From Methylobacterium radiotolerans JCM 2831 (lineage in GTDB: Bacteria > Pseudomonadota > Alphaproteobacteria > Rhizobiales > Beijerinckiaceae), in contig NC_010505.1 of the NCBI RefSeq assembly GCF_000019725.1, forward strand, positions 5,626,001 to 5,690,000: DNA of 64,000 bases, written 5' to 3'. Within the stretch, counting starts at the first letter, position 1. The number at the start of each line of letters is the position of its first letter. Under the pieces are notes generated by a model. It worked only from the letters and a program-made list of their open reading frames with translations. It had not been told where the DNA came from and did not search any database. A program made the position numbers and the translations under genes. Below are positions 8,370 through 18,338 of the stretch, piece by piece.

Positions 8370-8401
8370 CGTTGGGTCGAACGACGAGGACTTGCCCCGC
8401 G

Positions 8402-8944
8402 ATGAACGCGATGAACACCCACTATCCCGAGCCCGTCCGCGTCGAGCCGGTGAACCGGCACACGCTCGCGGTGATCGTCGACAACGAGCCCGGCGTGCTC
8501 GCCCGCATCTCCGGCATGTTCTCCGGTCGCGGCTACAACATCGAGAGCCTGACGGTCTCCGAGACCGAGGAGGCGCGCCACATCTCCCGCATCACCATCG
8601 TGACCGCGGGCACGAACGCCGTGATCGAGCAGATCAAGGCGCAGCTCGACCGGCTGGTGCCGGTGCACCGGGTGGTGGACCTGACGCTCCAGGGCAACGC
8701 CATCGAGCGCGAGATCTGCCTGGTGAAGGTGAAGGGCGAGGGCGAGCACCGCAGCGAGGCGCTTCGGCTCGCCGCCGCCTTCGGCGCCAAGACGCTCGAC
8801 GCCACGCTCAACTCCTTCGTGTTCGAATTGACCGGCGCCACCGAGGAGATCGACCGGTTCGTGCGCCTGATGAGCGTGATCGGGCTGGTGGAGATCTGCC
8901 GGACCGGGATCTCCGCGATGGGGCGCGGGGCGGAGCCGCTCTAA
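8402..8944 (+). CDS. ilvN: Acetolactate synthase, small (regulatory) subunit
   Basis: Regulatory partner of IlvB that activates the enzyme and confers feedback inhibition by valine. The 180-residue protein begins its ACT domain at about residue 20 (RHTLAVIVDNEPGVLARI), with the GRGYNIESLTV and HISRITIV strands typical of the IlvH/IlvN family. A second ferredoxin-like domain covers the C-terminal half. I chose the ATG at 8402; a second in-frame ATG three codons later is also possible. It lies 81 bases after ilvB, the spacer being filled by two hairpins. The family is often called ilvH or ilvN. Confidence 0.95.
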   Translation: MNAMNTHYPEPVRVEPVNRHTLAVIVDNEPGVLARISGMFSGRGYNIESLTVSETEEARHISRITIVTAGTNAVIEQIKAQLDRLVPVHRVVDLTLQGNAIEREICLVKVKGEGEHRSEALRLAAAFGAKTLDATLNSFVFELTGATEEIDRFVRLMSVIGLVEICRTGISAMGRGAEPL

Positions 8945-9029
8945 GCTTCCGACGCGCGGCTCATCGGTGCCGGGGGGAGCCGATCGAGGCCGTCGCGTCG
9001 CGCCTGAGTTCGTCGATCAAGGACCACCC

Positions 9030-9674
9030 ATGACCGCCCGTACGCTCTACTACGCCCCCGGCGCCTGCTCGCTCGCCGCCCACATCATCCTGGAGGAATC
9101 CGGGCTCCCCTACGAGGGCATCAAGCTCGACCTCGCGGCGGGCGACCAGCGCCGGCCGGAATACCTCGCGATCAACGATCGCGGCCGCGTGCCGGCGCTG
9201 ACCGAGGACGGCTGGGTGCTCACCGAGTGCGCGGCCATCCTGCGCCACGTCGCCCGTCAGGTGCCGGAGAAGGCGCTGTGGCCCACGGATCTCCGCGAGC
9301 AGGCCGCCACCGACGAGTGGCTCGGCTGGCTCGCCTGCAACCACCATGTCACTTATGCCCATGTCCGCCGGCCCGAGCGCTACACCGAGGACGAGAGCGC
9401 CTTCGCGGGCATCAAGGCTAAGGCCGCCAACACCTACGCGGACCTCGCCACCATGACCGAGGTGCGCCTCTCGCACGGCGGCTGGGCGGTGGGTGACCGG
9501 TTCAGCGTCGTCGACGCCTACCTGATGGTCTTCTGGTTCTGGGCCAACGGGCCCGTGCTCCGGTTCGACATGGCCGGCCGCTTCCCGGCCTGGACCGCCC
9601 ATGCCCGCCGCGTCGCCGAGCGGCCGGCCGTGCAGACCGTCTTCGCCCGCGAGGGACTGCCGCTCCCGCGCTGA
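9030..9674 (+). CDS. Glutathione S-transferase family protein
   Basis: A 214-residue cytosolic GST. The N-terminal thioredoxin-like domain starts LYYAPGACSLAAH, typical of bacterial beta-class enzymes, with a candidate Cys13 near the glutathione site. GRVPALTEDGWVLTECAAI supplies the conserved cis-Pro and the glutamate/Ser-type glutathione contacts, and the C-terminal half is helical. Such enzymes conjugate or reduce electrophiles, but the substrate is unknown. It ends 83 bases before the TetR gene, with the TetR promoter and operator in that gap, so it could be a bystander or a co-regulated target. Confidence 0.88.
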   Translation: MTARTLYYAPGACSLAAHIILEESGLPYEGIKLDLAAGDQRRPEYLAINDRGRVPALTEDGWVLTECAAILRHVARQVPEKALWPTDLREQAATDEWLGWLACNHHVTYAHVRRPERYTEDESAFAGIKAKAANTYADLATMTEVRLSHGGWAVGDRFSVVDAYLMVFWFWANGPVLRFDMAGRFPAWTAHARRVAERPAVQTVFAREGLPLPR

Positions 9675-9697
9675 CCCGGTTCGGCCGCGGCACCCCC

Positions 9698-9749
9698 TTG
9701 CCGCGGCCGTCGAATCGGCCTAGAGCGCGTACCGTACGGTACGGTACGC
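9698..9749 (+). promoter_or_regulatory. Promoter and 23-bp perfect palindromic operator of the TetR-ilvC unit
   Basis: TTGCCG (9698-9703), a 17-base spacer and TAGAGC (9721-9726) form a plausible promoter. Directly after the -10 lies GCGTACCGTAC (9727-9737), a central G, then its exact reverse complement (9739-9749). This covers the expected transcription start and ends 9 bases before the regulator's ATG. A perfect palindrome there is the usual site for autorepression by a TetR protein. Confidence 0.8.
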
Positions 9750-9757
9750 CATTCGAG

Positions 9758-10414
9758 ATGATGCAGGCCAGCGCCACAGCAGAGCAGGAAGCCCCGTCGG
9801 CCCGCCAGCAGGCGGTGCTGGACGCCGTGCTCGGCCTCATGGTCGAGGATAGCGAGCAGCTCACCATGGACGCCGTCGCGCGCCGGGCGAGCTGCTCGAA
9901 GGAGACGCTCTACAAGTGGTTCGGCGACCGCGACGGGTTGCTGACCGCGACGGTGCGCTGGCAGGCCTCCCGGGTCCATGCCGGGCACGACGCCGCGCAG
10001 GTGCTCGACGGCGCGACCCTGCGGGAGCGCCTGCAGGACTTCGCCGTGACGTGGCTGGAGGTCATCACCGGCCCGACCTCGGTGGCGCTGAACCGCATCG
10101 CCATCGCGCATGCGGGCTCGCGCAAGAGCAACCTCGGCGGCATCGTGCTCGCGAACGGCCGCTTCGCCATCGGCGAGCGGGTCAAGCCCGTGCTGGAGGC
10201 GGGGCGCGCCGCCGGCCTGCTGACCTTCGCCGACAGCGAGGCCGCCTTCCGCACCTTCTTCGGCCTCGTCGGCCGGGATATCCAGATCCGACTTCTGCTC
10301 GGCGAGACCCTCGACCTCGACGGGGCCGAGATCCGGCGCGATGCGGGCCGCGCCGTCGAGCAGTTCCTGGCCCTCTACGGCCGGGCCCAACCCGACCCGA
10401 AACACCAAGCTTAA
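9758..10414 (+). CDS. TetR/AcrR-family transcriptional regulator
   Basis: A 218-residue regulator with an N-terminal helix-turn-helix around residues 30-60 (LTMDAVARRASCSKETLYKWF), the standard TetR recognition unit. The larger helical C-terminal ligand-binding domain includes a TSVALNRIAIAHAG segment and resembles AefR-type regulators. I reject a start upstream at 9698, because that reading would include the operator and run through the promoter. The gene ends only 12 bases before ilvC and probably shares its transcript. That makes it a candidate controller of ketol-acid reductoisomerase expression or of the adjacent GST; the inducer is unknown. Confidence 0.88.
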   Translation: MMQASATAEQEAPSARQQAVLDAVLGLMVEDSEQLTMDAVARRASCSKETLYKWFGDRDGLLTATVRWQASRVHAGHDAAQVLDGATLRERLQDFAVTWLEVITGPTSVALNRIAIAHAGSRKSNLGGIVLANGRFAIGERVKPVLEAGRAAGLLTFADSEAAFRTFFGLVGRDIQIRLLLGETLDLDGAEIRRDAGRAVEQFLALYGRAQPDPKHQA

Positions 10415-11446
<1,032 letters not shown>

Positions 11447-11486
11447 GCCCGAACCGTGCGGCCGGGCCTCGCTCGGCCGCGCCGCC

Positions 11487-11520
11487 AGGGGCCGGTCACG
11501 CGTGAGCGTGGTCGGCCCTT
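11487..11520 (+). terminator. Hairpin terminator after ilvC
   Basis: Positions 11487-11501 and 11506-11520 pair over 15 bp including a few G-T pairs, with loop GTGA. The 3' side ends CGGCCCTT followed by CGTCTTCC, so the T tract is weak. It lies 41 bases after the ilvC stop and is the likely end of the TetR-ilvC transcript. Confidence 0.65.
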
Positions 11521-11611
11521 CGTCTTCCCGGTTGCCCTGTCCGAAGCTTCCCGGCCATAAGCCCCGCAGCGGTCCCGCCTGCACGAGGGCCGGCAAGCGG
11601 AGAGGACACCC

Positions 11612-12265
11612 ATGGCATCGCTCTATTCCGACGCGCACCGGGCGCTCCAGGAGGAGTTCGGCACGACCAAGCTCGCCGTGCGCCTCGACGAGGACTGGGT
11701 TCACGACAGCGTCCAGCCGGACGAGGCCGCGTTCATCGGCTCCCGCGACATGTTCTTCCTGTCGACCGTCGATCCGGACGGGATGCCCACCGTCTCCTAC
11801 AAGGGCGGCCCCACGGGCTTCGTGAAGGTGCTCGACGACAAGACGCTCGTCTTCCCCGGATTCGACGGCAACGGCATGTTCTACTCGATGGGCAATATCG
11901 AGGGGCAGGCCAAGGTCGGCCTGCTGTTCATCGACTTCGAGACGCCGCACCGCATCCGCGTGCAGGGGCACGCGTCGCTGCTGCGCGACGACGCCCTCAT
12001 GGCCGAGTATACCGAGGCCAAGTACCTGGTGAGGGTCGCGGTCACCAAGATCTGGGTCAACTGCCCGCGCTACATCCACAAGTACAAGAAGCTCGAGCAG
12101 AACAAGTACGTGCCGCGGCCCGATCGCGAGACCCCGCTCGCCGCCTGGAAGCGGCTCGACCTCGCGGGCGACGTGATCAGCGACGCCGACAAGGCCCGCG
12201 TCGCCAAGGAGGGCAAGCTCGAGGTCTCCGAGTACGCGGCGCTGGTCGCCCGCGGCGAGGCCTGA
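11612..12265 (+). CDS. Pyridoxamine 5'-phosphate oxidase-fold flavoprotein
   Basis: A 217-residue protein with the split-barrel FMN-binding fold of the PNPOx family. The core runs from FIGSRDMFFLSTVDPDGMPTV through the strands of LVFPGFDGNGMFYS and KVGLLFIDFETPHRIRVQGH. It is not PdxH, since the PdxH C-terminal PLP-binding signature is missing. Members of this group are thought to be general FMN-dependent reductases or stress proteins, with no defined substrate. It stands alone between the ilvC terminator and the chemoreceptor, and is preceded by an AGAGGA ribosome site. Confidence 0.82.
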   Translation: MASLYSDAHRALQEEFGTTKLAVRLDEDWVHDSVQPDEAAFIGSRDMFFLSTVDPDGMPTVSYKGGPTGFVKVLDDKTLVFPGFDGNGMFYSMGNIEGQAKVGLLFIDFETPHRIRVQGHASLLRDDALMAEYTEAKYLVRVAVTKIWVNCPRYIHKYKKLEQNKYVPRPDRETPLAAWKRLDLAGDVISDADKARVAKEGKLEVSEYAALVARGEA

Positions 12266-12274
12266 CCGTCCGTT

Positions 12275-12303
12275 CCGGCCGCCCCGCGGAGCAGGGCGGC
12301 CGG
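12275..12303 (+). terminator. 10-bp perfect hairpin after the PNPOx-fold gene
   Basis: CCGGCCGCCC (12275-12284) and GGGCGGCCGG (12294-12303) pair perfectly around a 9-base loop, 9 bases after the stop. No T run follows, so termination strength is uncertain. Confidence 0.5.
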
Positions 12304-12423
12304 TGCTTGACGAGGCGGAATTCCAATTTTCATGCCGTGAGTTGATCGCGAGTATATTTAACCTACGCATCACAATGATGCGGCACTGTATTGGCCTCTA
12401 CTTTCTTCGTTCTTCAAATTTTC

Positions 12424-12451
12424 TTGACGCCGTGAGGGTAGGTCGTTAGAT
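12424..12451 (+). promoter_or_regulatory. Sigma-70 type promoter for the chemoreceptor gene
   Basis: TTGACG (12424-12429), 16 bases, then TTAGAT (12446-12451), in an unusually AT-rich 130-base intergenic stretch. Transcription would begin near 12458, about 40 bases before the ATG. Confidence 0.6.
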
Positions 12452-12498
12452 TTCGTGCGAGATCTCTCGATCGTACCTTCTCACGGTTCGTACAGGCC

Positions 12499-14574
12499 AT
12501 GTTCTCGCTCCCGCTGCGCGTCGCGGTAATCTGTAGTGTCCTGATCGCGGCCGTCTTCGCGGGCGGGACGACTTTCCTGGCTCGCCGGATCAACGCCTCC
12601 TTCGAGGAACAGACGGCCAGGATGCAGTCGGAGACGCTGTCGAGCGAGGCGCGCGAGGTTCGGTTTCGCCTCGCCGTGGCGGCCAGGACCGCCGAGAGTC
12701 TCGCGGCGGCCGCGTCGGCGCTGCGCGGCGGCGGGATCCAGGACCGCGCGGTCTACGACGCGATGCTGCGCGAGCTTCTGCGCGCCAACCCCGACCTGAT
12801 CGCGACCTGGACCGGCTGGGAGCCGAACGCTCTGGACGGGCGCGACCGCGCGTTCGCCGGCACGGCGTCCTCGGACGCGAGCGGCCGCTTCATGCCCTAC
12901 TGGAATCGCGGCAGCGGCACGATCAAGCGGGAGGTTCTCACCGGCTACGAGGCCGAGCCGGACGGCGCCTACTACCTTCGGCCGAAGAAGCTGAACCGCT
13001 TGGTGGCCATCGAACCCTACATCTACCCGGTGGCCGGGAAGGACGTCGTCATGATGTCGTTCGGCGCGCCGATCACCGTGGACGGCACGTACCGCGGCAC
13101 CGCCGGCGTCGACATCGATCTCGGCTCCCTGAACGCCGCCCTCAACGCGGTGAAGCCGTTCGGGACCGGCTATCTCGCGGTGATCTCGGCGAGCGGGACG
13201 ACCGTCGCGCATCCGACCGGCGCGGCGGCCGGGAAGCCGTTGCACGGCTTCGACGCGTCGGCGGCCGACGCGGCCGGGCAGGCGATCCGCGCGGGAGCCG
13301 TGGTGGTGACCGACGCGCCGGGCCCGGACGGGGCGCCGTGGTGGTACATGGCGCAGCATATCCAGGCGGGCGAGACGCCCGACCGGTGGGCCATCGTCGT
13401 GGCGGTGCCGGTGGCGACGCTCACGGCCGCCGCCGATCAGGCGCGCGCGACGCTGATCGGCATCTCGGTCCTCTGCGTGCTGATCGGATGCGCGGTCGTC
13501 TTCGGCGCGCTGCACCGCCTCGTCGGGAGGCCGATCCGCGCGCTCGGCCGGACCATCGGCGACATGGCGGCGGGCGATTACGGGGCGGACGTGCCCGAGG
13601 CGCGGCGCCGCGACGAGGTCGGGCTGGTCGGGCGGGCGGTGCTGCAGCTGCGCGACGGCCTGCGGGCGCAGGCGCAGGCCGACGCCCGGGCACGGGCGGA
13701 CGCCCAGGCCGCCGCCGACCGGGATCGCAAGCGGGTGACCGCGGACCTGGCCAACGCCTTCGAGCAGGCGGTCGGCGGCATCGTCGAGACGGTGACGGAC
13801 GCGGCCACCGAGCTGCAGGCCACGGCCAAGGGGCTGGCCGCCACGGCCTCGGAGACCGCGGGCCAGTCGACCACCGTCGCGGCCGGGGCCGAGGAGGCCG
13901 CCTCCAACGTCCGGGCCGCGGCCTCGGCGGCCGAAGAACTCGGCAGCTCCGTGCAGGAGATCGGGCGGCAGGTCCAGGGATCCGCGCAGCTCGCGCGGGC
14001 CGCGGCCGACGAGGCCGGGCGCACGGTGCGGCTGGTTGAGGACCTGAGCGCGGCGGTGATGAAGATCGGGGACGTGGTGGCGCTGATCAGCGGCATCGCG
14101 GGCCAGACCAACCTGCTCGCCCTCAACGCCACCATCGAGGCGGCCCGCGCCGGCGAGGCCGGCCGGGGCTTCGCGGTCGTGGCCGCCGAGGTGAAGGCGC
14201 TGGCCACCCAGACCGCGCGGGCCACCGACGAGATCGCGGGGCAGATCTCTCGCGTTCAGGCCTCGACCGCGCAGGCGGCCTCGGCGATCGGCAGCATCAC
14301 GACGCGGGTCGACGAGATCAGCGCTGTGGCCACGACGATCGCGGCCGCGGTCGAGCAGCAGGGCGCCGCGACCCAGGAGATCGTCCGCAACGTGACCCAG
14401 GCCGCCGCCGGCACGGGCGAGGTGACCACGAACATCGCCCGCGTGGCCGACGCCGCCGACATGACCGGCTCGGCCGCCGGTCAGGTGCTGGATTCGTCCG
14501 CGAACCTGTCGCGTCAGTCCGAGCATCTGCGGGCAGAGGTCAGCCGCTTCCTCGGTACGGTGCGCGCGGCCTGA
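12499..14574 (+). CDS. Methyl-accepting chemotaxis protein with periplasmic Cache sensor
   Basis: A 691-residue chemoreceptor. TM1 is at about 7-27. A periplasmic region of roughly 285 residues has double-Cache features, for example the [20 protein letters not shown] and [19 protein letters not shown] blocks. TM2 is at about 316-338 ([20 protein letters not shown]), a HAMP linker follows to about 390, and the cytoplasmic coiled coil has its tip at about 536-553 ([18 protein letters not shown]). There is no C-terminal CheR/CheB pentapeptide. Cache receptors usually bind organic acids or amino acids and signal through CheW/CheA. No chemotaxis genes are adjacent, so it works with a system elsewhere. 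Confidence 0.93.
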   Translation: MFSLPLRVAVICSVLIAAVFAGGTTFLARRINASFEEQTARMQSETLSSEAREVRFRLAVAARTAESLAAAASALRGGGIQDRAVYDAMLRELLRANPDLIATWTGWEPNALDGRDRAFAGTASSDASGRFMPYWNRGSGTIKREVLTGYEAEPDGAYYLRPKKLNRLVAIEPYIYPVAGKDVVMMSFGAPITVDGTYRGTAGVDIDLGSLNAALNAVKPFGTGYLAVISASGTTVAHPTGAAAGKPLHGFDASAADAAGQAIRAGAVVVTDAPGPDGAPWWYMAQHIQAGETPDRWAIVVAVPVATLTAAADQARATLIGISVLCVLIGCAVVFGALHRLVGRPIRALGRTIGDMAAGDYGADVPEARRRDEVGLVGRAVLQLRDGLRAQAQADARARADAQAAADRDRKRVTADLANAFEQAVGGIVETVTDAATELQATAKGLAATASETAGQSTTVAAGAEEAASNVRAAASAAEELGSSVQEIGRQVQGSAQLARAAADEAGRTVRLVEDLSAAVMKIGDVVALISGIAGQTNLLALNATIEAARAGEAGRGFAVVAAEVKALATQTARATDEIAGQISRVQASTAQAASAIGSITTRVDEISAVATTIAAAVEQQGAATQEIVRNVTQAAAGTGEVTTNIARVADAADMTGSAAGQVLDSSANLSRQSEHLRAEVSRFLGTVRAA

Positions 14575-14597
14575 GGGCGCCCGGACCGGCCTGCGCG

Positions 14598-15380
14598 CTA
14601 GCTGGCCTTCCGGGCGACGACGAACACCCGCGGGAAGGCGAGCAGGCGCCGGCCGTCGCTGCGCGGCGGGTAGGCCCCGTCGATCGCGCGCGTGTAGGCA
14701 TCCAGGAAGCCGGCGCGGTGCTCGGGATCCAGCGGGTCGAGGAAGGGACGCAGGCCCGTGGCCCGGACCCAGTCCACGATGGCGGCGGCATCGGCCATCC
14801 GGTGATGATAGGCGGTGCGCCAGACATCGACCTCGGCGGCCGCCGGCGCCAGCAGATCGTAGTACGCCGCGGGCTCCAGCATCCGCCCGAGGCGGCCGGC
14901 CACGGCCGGGTCGCCGATCGCCGCCGCCCAGGGGCCGGACGCCGCCACCGCGCGCATCAGGCGGTGGGTGGGCTCGGCGAGGTTGTCGGGCATCTGCACG
15001 GCCAGCACGCCGCCCGGGGCGAGGAGGCCGAACAGCCGCGGCAGCAGGGTCGCGTGGTCCGGCAGCCATTGCAGCACGGCGTTGGCGTAGATCAGGTCCG
15101 GCGCCCGCTCGGGTGTCCAGGTCGCGGCGTCGGCCAGCGCGAAGGCGAGGCGGGGCAGCCGGGCGCGGGCGCTCTCCAGCATGGCCGGCGAGGTGTCGAG
15201 CCCGATCACCTCGGCGTCGGGGAAACGGGCCGCGATCAGCGCGGTGGAGTTGCCGGGCCCGCAGCCGAGATCGATGGCCAGACGCGGCGCTTCGAGGGGC
15301 ACGCGGGCGAGGAGCTCGGCGGCGGGGCGCGTCCGCTCGTCCTCGAAGCGGGTGTAGAGGGCGGGGTTCCAGTCGGCCAT
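14598..15380 (-). CDS. tam: Trans-aconitate 2-methyltransferase
   Basis: SAM-dependent enzyme that methyl-esterifies trans-aconitate, a spontaneous by-product that inhibits aconitase. The 260-residue length matches Tam. The SAM-binding glycine loop is [10 protein letters not shown] at about 37-46, followed by GLDTSPAML and [15 protein letters not shown]. The [20 protein letters not shown] opening is characteristic of Tam rather than of other class I methyltransferases. It is the last of a minus-strand run with the HAD and trpS genes and is 22 bases downstream of the HAD gene, so likely co-transcribed. Confidence 0.93.
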   Translation of the reverse strand: MADWNPALYTRFEDERTRPAAELLARVPLEAPRLAIDLGCGPGNSTALIAARFPDAEVIGLDTSPAMLESARARLPRLAFALADAATWTPERAPDLIYANAVLQWLPDHATLLPRLFGLLAPGGVLAVQMPDNLAEPTHRLMRAVAASGPWAAAIGDPAVAGRLGRMLEPAAYYDLLAPAAAEVDVWRTAYHHRMADAAAIVDWVRATGLRPFLDPLDPEHRAGFLDAYTRAIDGAYPPRSDGRRLLAFPRVFVVARKAS

Positions 15381-15402
15381 CGCACCCTTCCGTGAAAAAT
15401 CC

Positions 15403-16104
15403 TCAGCAGCCGAGCCGGTCGGCGAGATCCGCCAAGTCCCGCGCCGCGTGGGTGACCGGCACCGTCGGCGCGGCCTCGCCGCCGGCCGGGCCGTGCTCGT
15501 GCGGGCGGGCGATGTGGGCGGTGGCGAGCCCGTGGCCCGCCGCCGCCGCGAGGTCGTTCGAGTGTGCCGCGACCATCATGGTCTCCCCCGGCGCGAAGCC
15601 GAAGGCCGCGACGGCGTCGCGGTAGAGCGCCGGCTTCGGCTTGTAGTCGCGGGAGTAGCCGGCGCCGAGCACCGCGTCGAAGACCAGGCCGTTGCGGCGG
15701 GCGAGGTCGGCCATCAGCCGGACAGGCCCGTTGGAGACCGGCGCCAGGAGGTGCTTCTCGCGCAGCCGCCGCAGCGCGTCCGGCACCTCGGGCCACGCGT
15801 CGAGCCGGTGCCAGGCCTGGACCAGCTCCCGCTGCACGGCCTCGGAGACGCCCGCGATGCCGAACTGCGCCAGCACGCCGGGCAGCGACTCGGCCTGGAG
15901 CGTGTCGAGGTCGACGTAGGGCCGGGCGCCGGAGCGCACCGTCTCCATCGAGGGATTGTACTGTGCCCGCCACGCGTCCGCGAAAGCGCCGGCATCGAGG
16001 TCCGGCGCGACGGGCGCGAGCAGCCGCGCCGCCTCGCGGGCGACGCCGGAGCGCCAGTCGACCAGCGTCCCGAAGACGTCGAAGACCAGCGCCCGGACGG
16101 TCAC
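15403..16104 (-). CDS. Haloacid dehalogenase, type II (HAD family)
   Basis: A 233-residue HAD hydrolase of the L-2-haloacid dehalogenase group. Motif I is [10 protein letters not shown] with nucleophile Asp9, motif II is PVSNG near 122-126, the lysine is in [11 protein letters not shown], and the final motif is [13 protein letters not shown], all typical of this group. It would hydrolyse C-halogen bonds of short 2-halo acids through an Asp-ester intermediate, although many family members have other substrates. The start is GTG at 16104; its bases overlap the trpS TGA as GTGA, indicating translational coupling to an otherwise unrelated gene. Confidence 0.88.
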   Translation of the reverse strand: MTVRALVFDVFGTLVDWRSGVAREAARLLAPVAPDLDAGAFADAWRAQYNPSMETVRSGARPYVDLDTLQAESLPGVLAQFGIAGVSEAVQRELVQAWHRLDAWPEVPDALRRLREKHLLAPVSNGPVRLMADLARRNGLVFDAVLGAGYSRDYKPKPALYRDAVAAFGFAPGETMMVAAHSNDLAAAAGHGLATAHIARPHEHGPAGGEAAPTVPVTHAARDLADLADRLGC

Positions 16105-17165
16105 CGCACCGCCTGCAGGCTGGGGCCGCGCCGGACGAAGCCGACGATGTCCTTGACCGCGTCGAGGGTCTGCGCCGCGATGGTCTCGGCCCGGGCGCCG
16201 CCGTCGGCCAGCACGGCGTCGATGTGGCCAGGATCGGCGGTGAGGCGGCGCATCTCCCCGGCGATCGGCGCGAGGCTCGTCACCGCGAGGTCGGCGAGCG
16301 CCGGCTTGAAGGTCGAGAACTGCGCTCCCCCGAAATCGCGCAGCACGTCCTCCCGGGTGATGCCGGCCAGCGCCGCGTAGATCCCCACGAGGTTGTCGGC
16401 CTCGGGCCGCTCCTTCAGGCCCGCCACCTCGGAAGGCAGGGGCTCGGGATCGGTCTTGGCCCGGCGGATCTTCTGGGCGATGGCGTCCGCATCGTCCGTG
16501 AGGTTGATGCGGGCGTTGTCGGACGGGTCCGACTTCGACATCTTCTTGGTGCCGTCGCGCAGCGACATGACCCGGGCGGCCGGGCCGCCGATCAGCGGCT
16601 CCGTGATCGGGAAGAAGGCGTCGCCGTGGCCGTGCGCCGTGATCGACCCCGAGAAATCGGTGTTGAACTTCTGGGCGATGTCCCGGGTCAGCTCCAGGTG
16701 CTGCTTCTGGTCCTCGCCGACCGGCACGTGCGTCGCCCGGTAGGCCAGGATGTCGGCGGCCATCAGCACCGGGTAGTCGTAGAGGCCGATCGAGGCGTTC
16801 TCCCGGTCCTTGCCGGCCTTCTCCTTGAACTGGGTCATGCGGTTCAGCCAGCCGAGGCGGGCGACGCAGTTGAACACCCAGGCGAGCTCGGCGTGCTGCG
16901 GCACCTGGCTCTGGTTGAACACGATCGAGCGCTTGGGATCGATGCCGGCGGCGAGGAAGGCGGCCGTGACCTCGCGGATCTGGCCGCGCAGCGCTTCGGG
17001 ATCCTGCCAGACGGTGATCGCGTGGAGGTCGACCACGCAGTACAGGCACTGCGCGTCGCGATCCTGCATCTCCACGAAGCGCTTCACGGCCCCGAGATAG
17101 TTGCCGAGGTGCAGGTTGCCGGTGGGCTGGACGCCCGAGAAGACCAATTCGGTGAACGCGGCCAT
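16101..17165 (-). CDS. trpS: Tryptophanyl-tRNA synthetase
   Basis: Charges tRNA-Trp with tryptophan using ATP. It is a 354-residue class I synthetase. The HIGH-type signature is [11 protein letters not shown] at about 16-26, and the KMSKS loop is [11 protein letters not shown] near 215-225. The tryptophan pocket is in the [10 protein letters not shown] and [12 protein letters not shown] regions. It is a single full-length copy with no anomalies. It is the likely first gene of a trpS-HAD-tam transcript, with the HAD start overlapping its stop codon. Confidence 0.96.
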   Translation of the reverse strand: MAAFTELVFSGVQPTGNLHLGNYLGAVKRFVEMQDRDAQCLYCVVDLHAITVWQDPEALRGQIREVTAAFLAAGIDPKRSIVFNQSQVPQHAELAWVFNCVARLGWLNRMTQFKEKAGKDRENASIGLYDYPVLMAADILAYRATHVPVGEDQKQHLELTRDIAQKFNTDFSGSITAHGHGDAFFPITEPLIGGPAARVMSLRDGTKKMSKSDPSDNARINLTDDADAIAQKIRRAKTDPEPLPSEVAGLKERPEADNLVGIYAALAGITREDVLRDFGGAQFSTFKPALADLAVTSLAPIAGEMRRLTADPGHIDAVLADGGARAETIAAQTLDAVKDIVGFVRRGPSLQAVR

Positions 17166-17258
17166 CGGCGCCGATCCTGAGCAAGGGAAGACCGGGGCTC
17201 CGCGCCGTCCGGGCGCGGGGTTACTCGCACCCGTAGGCCGGAATGGTCAAGGACGCGC

Positions 17259-18020
17259 TCACGGCTCCCGCGTGGGCAGCCTCGCGCTCGGGCAGAGGTC
17301 GACCAGGACGCAGCGCCCGCAGGCCGGGCGGCGATGATGGCAGACCTTCTGGCCGTGCAGCATCAGGATCTCGTGATTGTCGTAGAGGTCCTGCGCGCTC
17401 CAGTCGGCGGGGAGCTGCGCCCGCAGGATCGGGTGCGACGGGCCGACATCGACCGTCTTGCCGATCAGCCCGAGGCGCTGCGCCACCCGGTGATGGTGGC
17501 TGTCGACCGGCAGGGCCGGCATTCGCAGGGTGGAGAAGGACAGGACCGCCGCGCTGGTCTTCGGCCCGACGCCCGGGATCGCCTGCAGCCACACCCGCGC
17601 GGCCTCGACCTCCATGTCGGCCAGGAAGGCGAGGTCGAGGCCGCCGCACCGGTCGCGCAGCGCCCGGAGCACGTCGCGGATGCGCGGCGCCTTCAGCTCC
17701 GGCCAGGTCACGCCCGCGATGGCAGCCTCGATCTCCGGCACGTCCGCGTCGATCACCGCCTCCCAGTCGCGGAAGCGCGCCCGCAGGGCCTTGAAGGCCC
17801 GGCCGGATTCGGCGTTGCGCGTCCGGTGCGACAGGAGCGAGGAGACGAGTTCGCTGACCGGATCCAGGCTGTGGAAGTACGGGATCGGGCAGCCGTAGAC
17901 CGGGCACAACCGGGCATGGACGGCGAGCGCCTTCTCGGCGAGGGCCGGATCCGTGACGGCGGGGGTCGGCTTGCGGCGCGGGCGCGGGGCGGTCGCGGTT
18001 CTGAGGTCGGCGGCGGGCAT
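17259..18020 (-). CDS. Endonuclease III-like DNA glycosylase / AP lyase
   Basis: A 253-residue base-excision repair enzyme of the Nth group. The helix-hairpin-helix is IPGVGPKTSAAVLSF with the Schiff-base lysine position retained. The catalytic aspartate is in LPVDSHHHRV, where E. coli Nth has VDTHIFRV. The C-terminal C-X6-C-X2-C-X5-C [4Fe-4S] loop reads CHHRRPACGRCVLVDLC. The first 40 residues are a basic, Pro/Arg-rich extension. I used the Met before PAADLRTAT; a longer start at 18134 adds sequence without family support. A canonical nth may exist elsewhere, so this could be a paralogue with a different lesion preference. Confidence 0.88.
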   Translation of the reverse strand: MPAADLRTATAPRPRRKPTPAVTDPALAEKALAVHARLCPVYGCPIPYFHSLDPVSELVSSLLSHRTRNAESGRAFKALRARFRDWEAVIDADVPEIEAAIAGVTWPELKAPRIRDVLRALRDRCGGLDLAFLADMEVEAARVWLQAIPGVGPKTSAAVLSFSTLRMPALPVDSHHHRVAQRLGLIGKTVDVGPSHPILRAQLPADWSAQDLYDNHEILMLHGQKVCHHRRPACGRCVLVDLCPSARLPTREP

Positions 18021-18144
18021 GTCGGGCGAATCCGCGAGCCGATGCCCCTGTTCCTGCCTGTACGGGGCAGCGGCGATCTGTCCGCCTCGTCGGGTTCGCG
18101 CGCTTCCAGCGGAGAGCAGGGCCGGCAGCGGCACGCGCCCTGGC

Positions 18145-18275
18145 CCCCTCTCCCGTGCGGAAGAGGGTTGGGGTGAGGGACCGGGCGCTTCAGGGCGGAG
18201 AGCGCCGTCGACGCGCGTGCCCTGTCCGGAAGCCGCATGACCCTCACCCTGTCCCTCTCCCGCACGGGAGAGGGG
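18145..18275. repeat. Two inverted copies of a 35-base CCCCTCTCCCG palindromic repeat
   Basis: Copy one, 18145-18179, begins CCCCTCTCCCGTGCGG and ends GGTGAGGG. Copy two, 18241-18275, is nearly its reverse complement, beginning CCCTCACCCTG and ending GGGAGAGGGG. Each copy also contains its own small stem. The block lies in the 300-base gap between the endonuclease III-like gene and the GyrI-like gene. It resembles dispersed intergenic repeats of many GC-rich proteobacteria and could fold into a large cruciform or end an mRNA. Confidence 0.7.
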
Positions 18276-18338
18276 ACCCGCGCTCGGTCCCGGAGCGGTC
18301 GTGGCAATCGCGTGGGGACGCCGCCGGCCCGTGCGCGC

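Noticed and set aside
18145..18275. A CRISPR array
   Set aside because: Only two units exist, in opposite orientation, with no regular spacers and no cas genes.
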